From Schaalia sp. 19OD2882 (GTDB lineage: Bacteria > Actinomycetota > Actinomycetes > Actinomycetales > Actinomycetaceae): 64,000 nucleotides of DNA. Made by a program: the position numbers and the translations under genes. Positions 16,046 to 25,080 of the stretch are shown in pieces. The notes under the pieces were generated by a model, which was not told the origin of the DNA, made no database searches, and was given only the letters and a program-made list of their open reading frames with translations. Numbering within the stretch: the first letter of the stretch is position 1; each line of letters starts with the position of its first letter. Location of the stretch: assembly GCF_018986735.1 (NCBI RefSeq), contig NZ_CP065521.1:1302001-1366000 (forward strand), written 5' to 3'.

Positions 16046-16900
16046 TCAGAGTCTTGAGGCGGCAAGATGCGTGACGATGATCCCTCGGGCGCCCTGGTCG
16101 TGGAGCCGATCCATGACGCCGTTGACGCCCTCGGCCGGGACCATGGCGCGCACGGCGATCCACTCCGTGTTCAAAAGCGGCGAGATCGTCGGGGAATCGA
16201 ATCCGGGGGTGATGGCCACGGTCGCCTCCAGGTCGACCTCACGCACGTTGTAGTCGACGAGCACATAGGAGCGCGCCACACGAACTCCTTCGAGCCGGCG
16301 GTCCAAGGTCGCCAGTCGAGGGTCCTCGCGCAGTTCCTCACGCGTGATGAGAACCGCCTCGGAGCTCAGGATCGCTTCGCCGAACACCTCCAGGCCGGCC
16401 GCCTTCAAGGTGGAGCCGGTTTCGACCACATCGGCAATGAGGTCGGCAACCCCCAGGCGCACCGAGGACTCCACTGCCCCGTCCAGGTGGACGACCTCGG
16501 CCTCGATGCCACGGGAGGTGAGGTACTCGCGAACGAGGTGGTCGTAGGAGGCGGCGACACGCTTGCCGGCGATCTGCTCGATGCTCGAGATCGTGCCGAT
16601 GGGCGCCGCGAAACGGAAGGTCGATCGGGCAAAGCCCAGGGCCTTGTGCTCGACGGCCCCCGCACCGGAGTCGAGCAGCAGGTCGCGGCCGGTGATGCCG
16701 GCGTGGATCGACCCACGTCCCACGTACACGGCGATGTCGCGGGGCCGCAGGAAGAAGAGTTCGACGTGGTTCTCGTGGTCGGTGAGCACCAGTTCGCGGC
16801 CCCGACGTCGGGTCCGGTAGCCGGCTTCGGTCAGAAGGTCGATGGCCGGTTCCGACAGAGAGCCCTTGTTGGGCAGTGCAAGGCGCAGCATGTCCTCCAT
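16046..16900 (-). CDS. hisG: ATP phosphoribosyltransferase HisG (long form)
   Basis: HisG condenses ATP and PRPP in the first step of histidine biosynthesis and is feedback-inhibited by histidine. The protein is 284 aa from ATG 16900, preceded by AAGGGG at 5 nt. The catalytic bilobed domain carries the PRPP-binding stretch [15 protein letters not shown] near residue 168. The C-terminal region has the length and strand pattern of the ACT-like regulatory domain of long-form HisG, so no HisZ is needed. It follows hisE after about 10 nt, forming a two-gene his operon; hisF is about 35 kb away. Confidence 0.94.
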   Translation of the reverse strand: MEDMLRLALPNKGSLSEPAIDLLTEAGYRTRRRGRELVLTDHENHVELFFLRPRDIAVYVGRGSIHAGITGRDLLLDSGAGAVEHKALGFARSTFRFAAPIGTISSIEQIAGKRVAASYDHLVREYLTSRGIEAEVVHLDGAVESSVRLGVADLIADVVETGSTLKAAGLEVFGEAILSSEAVLITREELREDPRLATLDRRLEGVRVARSYVLVDYNVREVDLEATVAITPGFDSPTISPLLNTEWIAVRAMVPAEGVNGVMDRLHDQGARGIIVTHLAASRL

Positions 16901-16910
16901 CACGACCCCT

Positions 16911-17174
16911 TCAGAGTTTCCGGTAGACGTCGTCCAGGGTGAGGCCCTTGGCCACCATCATCACCTGCGCGTGGTAGAGCAGTTGGGAGATCTCCAGCGC
17001 CAGGTCGTCCTCGCTCTCGTAGCGGGCGGCCATCCACACTTCTGCGGCCTCTTCGACGATCTTCTTGCCGATGAAGTGGACGCCCTTGTCGAGTTCGGCC
17101 ACCGTGCCCGAGCCTTCGGGGCGGGTGACGGCCTTCTCGGACAGTTCCTGGAAGAGTTCTTCGAATCTGCTCAC
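16911..17174 (-). CDS. hisE: Phosphoribosyl-ATP pyrophosphatase HisE
   Basis: HisE hydrolyses phosphoribosyl-ATP to phosphoribosyl-AMP, histidine step 2. An 87-aa protein of the all-alpha NTP pyrophosphohydrolase fold with the signature [14 protein letters not shown] and [16 protein letters not shown], which supply the acidic Mg-binding residues. Start GTG 17174 lies 7 nt after TAGTGT, indicating a leaderless hisE-hisG message. The monofunctional HisE (no fused HisI) is usual in actinobacteria. Confidence 0.94.
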   Translation of the reverse strand: MSRFEELFQELSEKAVTRPEGSGTVAELDKGVHFIGKKIVEEAAEVWMAARYESEDDLALEISQLLYHAQVMMVAKGLTLDDVYRKL

Positions 17175-17181
17175 GCGCTTC

Positions 17182-17187
17182 ACACTA
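17182..17187 (-). promoter_or_regulatory. hisE -10 hexamer, leaderless pattern
   Basis: TAGTGT on the minus strand with a 7-nt gap to GTG 17174 and no Shine-Dalgarno. Confidence 0.45.
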
Positions 17188-17238
17188 GCGCGCGTCACGG
17201 CCACCACCCGCCCTCGCCCGTCTCGCGGACGTGGCGCT

Positions 17239-18297
17239 TCACTCGGTCGCGTACTCGTTGGTCACGGACGCCTTGAGATCCGGTCCTGAATGGAGCATGT
17301 CGGGGACCGTGCCGAAGAAGACGGCCATGGCCTTCCACGTGTCCAGGTCCTGGGTGGCGCTCACTGCACCGTCGGCGGTGACGAGGAGCTTCGCCGTGGC
17401 CTCCCACACGGCGGCAGCCGACTGCGCTGCCGCGCCCGTCAGCGACGGGTCACGTGTGGTCGTGGCCGCCAGGACCGCCTCGGGGTCGGCGAGCGCCACC
17501 TCGACGCCGCCACGGGTGGCCGACACGACCGATCGGACCAGGTCCGGGTGAGCCTCGGCGAAGGAGCGAGTGGTGACCAGGGATGCGGAGACCAGAGGCA
17601 CGGTGTTCTGGTCGGGACCGAGAGTCCGTACGGTCATTCCGGAACGTTCGAGTTGGACGAGGTCATTGTTGACGAAGCCGATGACGGCGTCCACCTGACC
17701 CTGGGTGAGGGCCGCCTGTTGGGTGTACCCGATGGAGACCACCTGGACGTCGCTGGAATCAAGGTCGAGACTCTTGAGGACGGCCAGCAAGTAGTACCAG
17801 TTGGAACCGTACTCCCCCGGTACGCCGATGCGTTTGCCCTTGAGGTCGCTCAATTCCTTGATGGCCGAGTCCGCCTTGACGATGACGCGGGCCGGGTGGG
17901 AGTGGTAGTAGGCGCCCACCGAGACCAGGTCAAGCTCGGAGTCCCGGGCCTGCAGGACCTCGTCGCCCGAGGCCAGGACGAGGTCCTCCTGGCCGGAGAC
18001 CAAGGCGGTGAACAGGCCTTCGTCGGCCCCGTGGTGCCTGACCCTGACCTGCGTCCCTGTCGATGCGTACAGGCCCCTGTCCTCCGCGAGGTACACGGGT
18101 GCGAATTGCACATTGGGCACGTAGGTCAGGCCAAGTGTCACCGACCCCTGGGCTCCGCCACCGCTCGGAGCGGCTTCGCCTGCGGAGGGGGAAGCCGACT
18201 GCTGCCCGGTGGGGGCCGAAGCGGTGCAGGCACTCAGAAGCAGAGCGAGGGTGGACGCGAGGAGGACGAGGACGTGGGGGCGAGGTCGTGGAGACAC
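17239..18297 (-). CDS. ribY: Riboflavin-type ABC transporter substrate-binding lipoprotein (RibY-like)
   Basis: A 352-aa secreted lipoprotein with a short signal sequence and lipobox LLSAC, placing the lipidated Cys at 24. A Ser/Pro/Gly linker leads to an NMT1/ThiY-type periplasmic-binding fold ([21 protein letters not shown]). By fold alone it could bind thiamine precursors, but the upstream FMN riboswitch points to riboflavin or a flavin precursor, as in the RibXY systems. It starts directly after the permease stop. No ATPase gene is adjacent, so one must be supplied from elsewhere. Confidence 0.78.
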   Translation of the reverse strand: MSPRPRPHVLVLLASTLALLLSACTASAPTGQQSASPSAGEAAPSGGGAQGSVTLGLTYVPNVQFAPVYLAEDRGLYASTGTQVRVRHHGADEGLFTALVSGQEDLVLASGDEVLQARDSELDLVSVGAYYHSHPARVIVKADSAIKELSDLKGKRIGVPGEYGSNWYYLLAVLKSLDLDSSDVQVVSIGYTQQAALTQGQVDAVIGFVNNDLVQLERSGMTVRTLGPDQNTVPLVSASLVTTRSFAEAHPDLVRSVVSATRGGVEVALADPEAVLAATTTRDPSLTGAAAQSAAAVWEATAKLLVTADGAVSATQDLDTWKAMAVFFGTVPDMLHSGPDLKASVTNEYATE

Positions 18298-18299
18298 GA

Positions 18300-19088
18300 T
18301 CAACTCCTGTTCTTGCTGGGGCGCAGGTCGGTGCGTGCTCGGCGTTCGACCTGCCTGACCATGACGAACACGCTTGTCGCCATCGCACACAGGACCAGGA
18401 TCGTCACGAACATGGACGCGGTGTCGACGCTTGTCCGGGCCTGGACCAGGACCTGTCCCAGTCCTTCGCCGCCCATCACCATCTCCCCGACCACCGCACC
18501 GGTCACCGACAGGGTGAAACCTGTGCGAAGACCGGCCAGAATGGAGGGCGCCGCCAGGGGTGCCTCCATCCGCCACACGAGGGTCCATCCCTGGGCGCCG
18601 TCCAATTCGGCGGCCTCCATGACCTCAGGATCCAGGTGCCGCAGTCCGAGGACCGTGGACACGAGGATCGGGAAGAAGACCATGAGGGCGCACAGGGCGG
18701 CGATTGCCCATGTCCCGTAGCCGATCCACAGGACCAGCAGTGGGGCCAGGGCGATGGCGGGCAGCGCCTGCGTCGCGCCGAGGAAGGGCTCGACTGCGGC
18801 AGCCACCACACGGGAGCGATGGATCAGCCAGCTCAGTGGCAGTGCGGCGGCGACGCCGAGGATGCACCCGAGTAGGGCCTCCCCTGCGGTCACTCCGATG
18901 CGTTGCCACATCCATGCCTGGGACAACAAGTCGACACCCCGCACGGCGACTGCGCCCGGTGAGGGCAGTCGCCATGCTTCGACGCCGGTGAAGGAGGTGG
19001 TTGCCCACCAGCCGAGGACGAGGACGAGGAGCAGCAGGAGCGGAGCGATGATGCCCAGCCCCGGCTCGTCAGCCCGTGCACGCGTCAT
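18300..19088 (-). CDS. ribX: Riboflavin-type ABC transporter permease (RibX-like)
   Basis: A 262-aa inner-membrane permease of the BPD_transp_1 family (SsuC/TauC/ThiX-like) with about six helices and the cytoplasmic ATPase-docking loop EAAELDGAQGWTLVWRMEAP. ATG 19088 follows GGAAGGA at about 9 nt. Longer in-frame starts would lie inside the riboswitch and are rejected. First gene after the FMN aptamer and coupled to the binding lipoprotein. Substrate assignment (riboflavin or precursor) rests on the riboswitch. Confidence 0.8.
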   Translation of the reverse strand: MTRARADEPGLGIIAPLLLLLVLVLGWWATTSFTGVEAWRLPSPGAVAVRGVDLLSQAWMWQRIGVTAGEALLGCILGVAAALPLSWLIHRSRVVAAAVEPFLGATQALPAIALAPLLVLWIGYGTWAIAALCALMVFFPILVSTVLGLRHLDPEVMEAAELDGAQGWTLVWRMEAPLAAPSILAGLRTGFTLSVTGAVVGEMVMGGEGLGQVLVQARTSVDTASMFVTILVLCAMATSVFVMVRQVERRARTDLRPSKNRS

Positions 19089-19153
19089 GTCGACGTCCTT
19101 CCCGGCGTCCGGGGTGCACGGGCGTGTGCGCACACGACGGTGCGCGAGGCCGC
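19089..19153 (-). promoter_or_regulatory. Expression platform between FMN aptamer and ribX
   Basis: On the minus strand this leader holds a TGTGCGCACA self-complementary block and a CCCGG-ACG-CCGGG hairpin whose 3' side abuts the GGAAGGA Shine-Dalgarno of ribX. No U-run follows. This suggests control of translation initiation rather than an intrinsic terminator, though it is inference. Confidence 0.45.
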
Positions 19154-19269
19154 GTACTCCTCCCATCCGGACTTTCACCGTCGGTACCGGAATCCCACCG
19201 GTTCAACCGCCTGTCAGGCGGGTCGCGGACTGTCACCGCCGGTTCGGACTCTCACCGACCCCGGAGCAC
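19154..19269 (-). ncRNA. FMN riboswitch (RFN element)
   Basis: Read on the minus strand, the conserved RFN blocks appear in order: GGGTCGGTGAGAGTCCG, AACCGGCGGTGACAGTCC, a variable stem (ACCCGCCTGACAGGCGGTT), GGTGGGATTCCGGTACC, GACGGTGAAAGTCCGGATGG and GAG. The closing P1 stem pairs GTGCTCC (5') with GGAGTAC (3') over 7 bp with one wobble. FMN binding to RFN elements represses downstream riboflavin synthesis or uptake genes. Here it precedes a permease and binding-protein pair. Confidence 0.93.
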
Positions 19270-19313
19270 GTGGGGCCATTGTGCCATGCGCGGGCCCGAC
19301 GTGGCAGGTGCGG

Positions 19314-19982
19314 TCAGTGCGCGTGGCAGTGGGCGGCCGCCAGGGAGCGCAGCAGGTCGATCTCCGAGGCGGCGTCCTCGGCCTTGAAGACGGCTGACCC
19401 GGCGACGAAGTTGTCGGCGCCGGCCTCGGCGGCCATCTCGATGGTGGCCCGCGAAACCCCGCCGTCGACCTGGATGGACACCGGCAGGTCGGCTGTGCGG
19501 ATCGCCTCACGGGTGCGCCGGATCTTCGGAATCATCGACTCGATGAAGGACTGTCCGCCGAAGCCGGGTTCGACCGTCATCACGAGGATCATGTCGAATT
19601 CGCAGAGGATGTCGACGAAGGGCGTGATGTCGGTGGCGGGGCGCAGGGCCAGTCCCACCTTGGAGCCCAATCGGTGCAATTCGCGGGCCAGGCGCACCGG
19701 TGCGGTGGCCGCTTCGACGTGGAAGGTCACAGAGTGGCAGCCGACCTCGGCGTATCCGGGGGCCCACCGGTCCGGGTCCTCGATCATCAGGTGCGCGTCC
19801 ACCGGCAGGACGGCGGAGTTGACGACTGACTCGACCACGGGCAGACCCCACGACAGGTTGGGGACGAAATGGTTGTCCATGACGTCGACGTGGGCGATGT
19901 CCGCGCTGCGGATCAGCTCAAGTTGCCCGCGCAGGTCACCGATGTCGCAGTTGAGGATCGAGGGGGAGATCGTGGGTTCCAT
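19314..19982 (-). CDS. rpe: Ribulose-phosphate 3-epimerase
   Basis: Rpe interconverts ribulose-5-phosphate and xylulose-5-phosphate in the pentose phosphate pathway. A 222-aa TIM barrel from ATG 19982 opening PTISPSILNCDIGDL. Metal and catalytic residues appear in HVDVMDNHFVPN, DAHLMIEDPD, MTVEPGFGGQSF and QVDGGVS. It follows rsmB, an order shared with mycobacteria (fmt-fmu-rpe). The protein ends HCHAH, a small histidine-rich tail of unknown relevance. Confidence 0.95.
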   Translation of the reverse strand: MEPTISPSILNCDIGDLRGQLELIRSADIAHVDVMDNHFVPNLSWGLPVVESVVNSAVLPVDAHLMIEDPDRWAPGYAEVGCHSVTFHVEAATAPVRLARELHRLGSKVGLALRPATDITPFVDILCEFDMILVMTVEPGFGGQSFIESMIPKIRRTREAIRTADLPVSIQVDGGVSRATIEMAAEAGADNFVAGSAVFKAEDAASEIDLLRSLAAAHCHAH

Positions 19983-20006
19983 GCGCACAAGGGTATCGGT
20001 GCGCAC

Positions 20007-21473
20007 TCACCGTCTGCGCAGACATGCGATGAACATGAGGTCGCTGCCGTGCCTGTGTTCCCACAGTTGCACGGTGGTTCCCACCCCGCCGGGACCTTCG
20101 GTCCCCACGATCTCGGGGGCCTCGTCGACGGCGACGGTTCGGGCGATGGCGGCCGTGTCGAGCAGTTGCGTGCCGCCCTCGTCCAGGAGCGCCGCCACCT
20201 GGTCGAGGGTCTCGGCCACGTGCGGCGAACACGTGACGTAGGTCAGGACGCCGCCGGGTCGGGTCAGGGCAAGTCCCCGGCGCAGCAGATCGGCCTGGAG
20301 GGCCAGCAGGTCGTCGAGGTCCTCCGGGCGTCTGCGCCACCGTGACTCGGGCCGACGCCGCATGGAGCCCATGCCCGAGCAGGGGGCGTCGACGACGACC
20401 CTGTCGAAGGAGCCGAGGGGCCATGCGGTTCCCGGCCCGCCCAGGCGTCGGCCGTCTGCGCAGATGACGTTGACGTTGTCGAGGGCGCGGGTGGCCCGCT
20501 CGACCAGTCGGGCGCGGTGCGGGTGCACTTCGTTGGCGACCAGACTTGCTCCCTTGGGGGCCGCCAGCGCGGCGAGCAGGGCCGCTTTGCCTCCGGGACC
20601 GGCGCACAGGTCCAACCACAGGCGGTCCTGTCCCTCCACGGGGGCGCCTGCAGCGATCATGGCCGCCACTTGGCTGCCTTCGTCCTGGGCTCCTGCCAGG
20701 CCTGCGCGCACCGATGGCAGGGAGGCGGGGTCGCCCGACTCCATGAGGACCGCGTATTCGCTGAGCGCGCCGGGGGCCACTCGGGTGCCCAGGAGGTCTG
20801 CGGCCTCGTCTGCCAAGTCCGCCACGTCGACGAGGCCGGGGCGGGCGACCAGCGTGACCAGCGGCGCCTCGTTGTCGGCGGCCAGAAGGTCTTCGAGTTC
20901 GTCCGCTGCGCCGCTGTGGCGGCGCAGGGCCTCCTCGAATGCCTCGACCATCCACTGCGGGTGCGAGTGCTTGACGGCGAGGCGGGCAAAGCGCGCTTCG
21001 ATGGCAGCCATGTCGGCCACCCGCGTGGACTCGTCCTCGCGGGTGAGGGAGCGCAGCACGGCGTTGACGAACTTGGCGGGTCCGTCGGTGACGCATTCAC
21101 GGGCAAGGTCCACGGTGGCGGAGACGGCCGCGTGGTCGGGCACCCGCATGTCGAGCACTTGGTGCGCCCCCATTCGCAGCAGGTCCACGACCGTGGGGTC
21201 CAATTCGGCCAGTGGACGTGAGACGTGGCGTGCGAGAGTCCAGTCGAGCCGCCCGAGGCCGCGAAGTGTGCCGTAGACCAGTTCGGAGACGAAGGCGGCG
21301 TCACGGGCGTCGAGAAGCCCCTCTGCGCGGGCCTGACGCAGGGCGCGGGGAAGGGCGATGTTCGCGAACGCCCCTTCGCGGAGGACCTCTGTGAGCACCC
21401 GGTGGGCCAGGCGCCTGGGGTGGTCGGCCTGGCCGATGCGTCGATAGCCCTGCGAGTGGCCTGTGGTGGCCAT
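20007..21473 (-). CDS. rsmB: 16S rRNA (cytosine-967-C5)-methyltransferase RsmB
   Basis: A 488-aa SAM-dependent m5C methyltransferase. The N-terminal NusB-like RNA-binding domain occupies roughly 20-150. The Rossmann domain has DLCAGPGGKAALLAAL for SAM binding, the catalytic DAPCSGMGSMRRRP and the second cysteine motif VTCSPH. ATG 21473 overlaps the fmt stop (TGATG), giving translational coupling. The unrelated open extension toward 22121 is antisense-like and rejected. Confidence 0.94.
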   Translation of the reverse strand: MATTGHSQGYRRIGQADHPRRLAHRVLTEVLREGAFANIALPRALRQARAEGLLDARDAAFVSELVYGTLRGLGRLDWTLARHVSRPLAELDPTVVDLLRMGAHQVLDMRVPDHAAVSATVDLARECVTDGPAKFVNAVLRSLTREDESTRVADMAAIEARFARLAVKHSHPQWMVEAFEEALRRHSGAADELEDLLAADNEAPLVTLVARPGLVDVADLADEAADLLGTRVAPGALSEYAVLMESGDPASLPSVRAGLAGAQDEGSQVAAMIAAGAPVEGQDRLWLDLCAGPGGKAALLAALAAPKGASLVANEVHPHRARLVERATRALDNVNVICADGRRLGGPGTAWPLGSFDRVVVDAPCSGMGSMRRRPESRWRRRPEDLDDLLALQADLLRRGLALTRPGGVLTYVTCSPHVAETLDQVAALLDEGGTQLLDTAAIARTVAVDEAPEIVGTEGPGGVGTTVQLWEHRHGSDLMFIACLRRR

Positions 21474-22426
21474 CAGATACGACCTTCCTCGTCCGTGCGC
21501 GCTCCGAGTCGGTCCTCGGGGCCGGGTCGCGACCCGCGCGCCCATGCGGCCGCCCCCATCCAGGACTTGCCTGCGGGGGCCACTTCGCCCAGGCGCACGC
21601 ACCCCTGGGCGCATCCGACGAGCACGTCGTTCTTGGAGACGAGGAGGAGCCCCGGTCCCGGGGTGTCCTGCGCCAGCGGGGTGACCGCCCGGAGTTTCAT
21701 GCGACGCCCGTCCGGAAGGCGCGTCCACGCCCCCGGATTGGGGGTGACGGAACGGATGACCCGGTCCACGTGGTCGGCGTCCTCGGTGAAGTCGATGAAG
21801 CCGTCCTCGTGGGTGAGCATGCGTGCCCTGGTCACTTCGGCAAAGGGGTCCTGGGCGACGGCCAGGGCCGTGCCCTGCTCCAGGTCCTCGACGACGTCGA
21901 GGACCTGGGTGGCTCCCTCCCTGGACATGCGTGACAGCAATTCCCCGGCGTCCTCGCGGCCGATCGGGGTACGGATCCGGGAGAAGACCGGCCCGGTGTC
22001 CAGGCCCTCCTCCAGTTGGAAGACGCAGGAGGCGGTGGCGGAGTCCCCCTCCCGGATGGCCCACTGGACGGGGGCGGCGCCGCGCCAACGTGGGAGGTCC
22101 GAGAAGTGCAGGTTGATCCATCCGAGTCGCGGCGCCTCCAGGATCCGCGTGGGAACCAGCCCGCCGTAGGCGACGACGACCCCCAGGTCAGCCCCGGCGC
22201 CCTCGACGAACTCGGCGGCTTCCGGGCTGCGAAGGTGGGAGGCCTCCAACAACGGGACGTCGGCCGCACGGGCCACTTCGGCCACGGGTGAGGGTACGAG
22301 GACACGTCCTCGACCGGCTCGCGCCGGCGGGCGGGTGATGACCCCGGAAACCGTGTGTCGGGAGGAGAGCAGCGCCTCCAGGGTGGGGACAGCGGCCTCG
22401 GGTGTTCCAGCAAAGACGATGCGCAC
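21473..22426 (-). CDS. fmt: Methionyl-tRNA formyltransferase
   Basis: Fmt formylates initiator Met-tRNA using 10-formyl-tetrahydrofolate. A 317-aa protein with the N-terminal formyltransferase fold (RIVFAGTPEAAVPTLEALL), catalytic Asn/His in NLHFSDLPRWRGAAPVQ and Asp in EEGLDTGPVF, and a C-terminal OB-fold tRNA-binding domain. Starts at GTG 22426, 6 nt after TAGACT with no Shine-Dalgarno, so it probably begins a leaderless fmt-rsmB-rpe transcript. Confidence 0.95.
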   Translation of the reverse strand: MRIVFAGTPEAAVPTLEALLSSRHTVSGVITRPPARAGRGRVLVPSPVAEVARAADVPLLEASHLRSPEAAEFVEGAGADLGVVVAYGGLVPTRILEAPRLGWINLHFSDLPRWRGAAPVQWAIREGDSATASCVFQLEEGLDTGPVFSRIRTPIGREDAGELLSRMSREGATQVLDVVEDLEQGTALAVAQDPFAEVTRARMLTHEDGFIDFTEDADHVDRVIRSVTPNPGAWTRLPDGRRMKLRAVTPLAQDTPGPGLLLVSKNDVLVGCAQGCVRLGEVAPAGKSWMGAAAWARGSRPGPEDRLGARTDEEGRI

Positions 22427-22432
22427 CCGACA

Positions 22433-22438
22433 AGTCTA
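22433..22438 (-). promoter_or_regulatory. fmt -10 hexamer, leaderless pattern
   Basis: TAGACT on the minus strand, 6-nt gap to GTG 22426. Confidence 0.45.
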
Positions 22439-22449
22439 GCCAGAGCGGG

Positions 22450-24420
22450 TCAGAACAATTCCGGAGGGTTGACGTCGATGCCCACTGGCGTCAGGCGCCG
22501 GGCCGAACGAGTCTGCTGGATGGCGCGGAGCCTGGCAAGACCCGCGGCCGCGTCGGAACGGGTCAGGCGCAGGAGCCCACGGACGTTGCCACCCATTTCA
22601 CCGGGACGTGGAAGGATGCCCAGGACCTCACCCTCGGCCTCGTCCAGGACGGCGCGCACGTCCTTGGCGGGCCCGTCGAGAGCCACCAGGGTGGCCGCCG
22701 GGAAGAAGCCGAGAGCCTCACGCTCGTCAAGGGCTCGTTCGGCGAAGTCCACGGGGTCCCAACGGCGCAGTGCCTGACGCAGGGCGGGTTCCACTCCCCC
22801 GACGACGAGGGCTCGACCTGTGGGGCGTACGAGGGCGAGGACGGTGAACCATCGTCGCAGTGCTTCTTCGGGCGCCCACAGTTCGGGACGTCCGGCGATC
22901 GCACGGGCATCGAGGACGAGGGCGGCCGCGTATCCGCCTTCGCACGTGGGTTCGCTGCCCGCAGTGGCCACGACGATGCGTGGGGAGGCCTCGACGTGCC
23001 GAGGGGTGTCCTGGCCGCCGGAGACGACGAGCAGGGGCACTCCCGGGAATGCGCGTCCGAGTTCTTCTCCCATGCGCTGTGAGCCGACGCGTCCTTGGAC
23101 CAGCTCGGTTCCATGGCATTGGTCGCAGCGCCAGGACGAGGCGTCGGCGCCGCACAATCGGCACGAGATGCGCTCGGGCGCCGTGGAGGCCAGAGCGCCG
23201 GCGCAGTGCGTGCACCGTGCCCTTCGCCGGCACCTTGCGCAGCTGACGACGGGAACGTACCCGGCGTAGGGCACGTGCACGAGGACCGGACCAGTGTCCA
23301 GGGCGTGGCGGAGCAGGCGCATGGCCTGGGGAGGGACCCGGCTGGCACCGGCCGGTCCCTCGCGTTCGAGGTCGGCCTCGTCCTGCACGTCCACGACGGG
23401 TGCGAGCGCGCGCCGCGTGGCCAGGTCGGGGTCGACGGACACCGCCCAGCCGGAGCGCACCAGCGCCTGGGCCCTTACCGACCGGGACCAGCCTCCGGTC
23501 ACCAAGGCACACCGCTGCTGATGGCAGCGCAGGATCGCGACCTCGAGCGCATCGGTGCGAGGGTGACGGACCTCCCGCAACCGGTCGTCCCCGTCGTCCC
23601 AGACGACGATCAACCCCAGGTCGGGCATGGGGGTCCACACGGCCGACCTGGTTCCCACCACGACATGCAGGCGACCGAGCAGACCTTCGAGGTGGATGCG
23701 GTGACGTTGCCGGGCCTCCAGCTCCCCTGACTGGAGGCGAACGGGGACGCCGAGGCTCGCGTCGAGCATCTGCGCAGTGGCGCGCGCCCGCTCGAGGGTG
23801 GCTTCGATGACGAGGCAAGCGCGTCCGGAGGCCAGCGTCGCACTCACGAGGGCGCGGAGCTGCCTCTCGCGCGTCGGCGCGAGGGCGCCCCACACCGCAC
23901 GTGGGGACTCTCCGGCGTGCAAATGGGCCACCAGCGCCTCACCGCCACTCCAGTGCGCCCACGCCACGCGGTCGTCCTCGGCCACGGGTGTCGGGGCCAG
24001 GGGCATCGGAGCCGGTTCTTCGGCCAGGACGGCCTTCTCGGTACGTGCATGTCGTGGCGGCACGGCAAGGCTGAGCACTTGGGACATGGTGGCCACATGG
24101 CGGTCGGCAACCATGCGCGCCAGTGCGACCAGGGTCCTGTCGAGGACCGGCGCAGTCGAGGTCACGCGCCGGATCGGCTGCAGGGCGATTTCGGGACGCC
24201 CGCGGGAACGCCCCAGGATCCACCCGGCGTGTGTGCGCCCGGCCAGGCGCACTTCGACGCTGTGGCCGATGTGGGCGCGATCTGCGAGCTCATCCGGCAC
24301 CACGTAGTCCAGCGGGCGATCCAGGTGCGGCAGGTCGACGTCGACGAGGACGTGCGCGATCTCGACCTCCGGTCGAGGCGGTGCCGCCATGCCCGGCAAA
24401 GCTTCCTGCTCCACATCCAT
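22450..24420 (-). CDS. priA: Primosomal protein PriA, actinobacterial helicase-degenerate form
   Basis: PriA recognises stalled forks for replication restart. About 656 aa with the N-terminal 3'-DNA-binding domain (IAHVLVDVDLPHLDRPLDY) and eight zinc-binding cysteines in the CARC...CTHC and CRLC...CDQC clusters. The Walker A position reads ASGRACLVIEAT with no GKT, and the DEEHD motif is replaced by VWDDGDDR. This suggests it binds forks but does not unwind; loss of helicase motifs is a known feature of actinobacterial PriA. The start is uncertain: ATG 24420 chosen; GTG 24447 and ATG 24390 are alternatives. Confidence 0.88.
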   Translation of the reverse strand: MDVEQEALPGMAAPPRPEVEIAHVLVDVDLPHLDRPLDYVVPDELADRAHIGHSVEVRLAGRTHAGWILGRSRGRPEIALQPIRRVTSTAPVLDRTLVALARMVADRHVATMSQVLSLAVPPRHARTEKAVLAEEPAPMPLAPTPVAEDDRVAWAHWSGGEALVAHLHAGESPRAVWGALAPTRERQLRALVSATLASGRACLVIEATLERARATAQMLDASLGVPVRLQSGELEARQRHRIHLEGLLGRLHVVVGTRSAVWTPMPDLGLIVVWDDGDDRLREVRHPRTDALEVAILRCHQQRCALVTGGWSRSVRAQALVRSGWAVSVDPDLATRRALAPVVDVQDEADLEREGPAGASRVPPQAMRLLRHALDTGPVLVHVPYAGYVPVVSCARCRRRARCTHCAGALASTAPERISCRLCGADASSWRCDQCHGTELVQGRVGSQRMGEELGRAFPGVPLLVVSGGQDTPRHVEASPRIVVATAGSEPTCEGGYAAALVLDARAIAGRPELWAPEEALRRWFTVLALVRPTGRALVVGGVEPALRQALRRWDPVDFAERALDEREALGFFPAATLVALDGPAKDVRAVLDEAEGEVLGILPRPGEMGGNVRGLLRLTRSDAAAGLARLRAIQQTRSARRLTPVGIDVNPPELF

Positions 24421-24459
24421 GTCTTCAGTGGACCACGATCCACCCACATGTGGGAGGGT

Positions 24460-25080
24460 TCAGGCGAACATCGCGGGCCCGTAGGCGGCGCCGACCAGTG
24501 CGGCCAGCACGAAGAGGAAGAACCCGGTGAGTGCCCAGTCGGCGCCGCTTCGCACCGCCGAACGCAACAGTGCAGGCGCCGGCAGATGCCCTTCACGTAT
24601 GTTGATGCGCGTCAGGCCCGCCCACACCAGGGTGGTGGTCACCGTGATGAGCAGGCACCACGGGCACAGGACGTGCAGGACGGCATAGGACTGGCTGAAG
24701 AGCCACAGGGCGAAGGCCAGTCCCACCGTGTACAGGGCCTCGACGCAGAGCATGTACCAACGGGGGAAACGCACGCCGGCCATCAACGCCACCGACACGC
24801 ACAGGACCGCCGTCTCGAAGAGGATCCCCAGGAAGGCGTTGGGGAATCCGAGGATTCGTGCCTGCCACGACTGGGCGACCGAGGAGCAGGACAGGACGGC
24901 TGAGACGTCACACCCGAAACGCGTGTTCGCGTCCATCGCCAGCTGCCAGGCCTCGATGGACAAGACGAAGGAGGCCACCAGGCCCACAACGCCTGAGAGG
25001 ATCATCTCGATGCTCGTGCGCCTCACCCATGCCAAGGGTGCGCGATCCTCGATCTCGTCCACCTCCACTTCCCCGCTCAT
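24460..25080 (-). CDS. Vitamin K epoxide reductase (VKOR) family membrane protein
   Basis: A 206-aa integral membrane thiol oxidoreductase with four to five helices. The conserved cysteines are Cys57 and Cys65 in the loop CDVSAVLSC and the quinone-site pair CPWC at 139-142. Bacterial VKOR reoxidises a DsbA-like partner using menaquinone, driving disulfide formation in exported proteins. No DsbA-like partner is encoded adjacent. Its ATG overlaps the metK stop (ATGA), so it is cotranslated with metK. Confidence 0.9.
   Translation of the reverse strand: MSGEVEVDEIEDRAPLAWVRRTSIEMILSGVVGLVASFVLSIEAWQLAMDANTRFGCDVSAVLSCSSVAQSWQARILGFPNAFLGILFETAVLCVSVALMAGVRFPRWYMLCVEALYTVGLAFALWLFSQSYAVLHVLCPWCLLITVTTTLVWAGLTRINIREGHLPAPALLRSAVRSGADWALTGFFLFVLAALVGAAYGPAMFA

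Noticed and set aside
17239..19088. Thiamine or HMP transporter assignment for the ABC genes
   Set aside because: The binding protein fold allows it, but the upstream RNA is an FMN aptamer, not a THI box.
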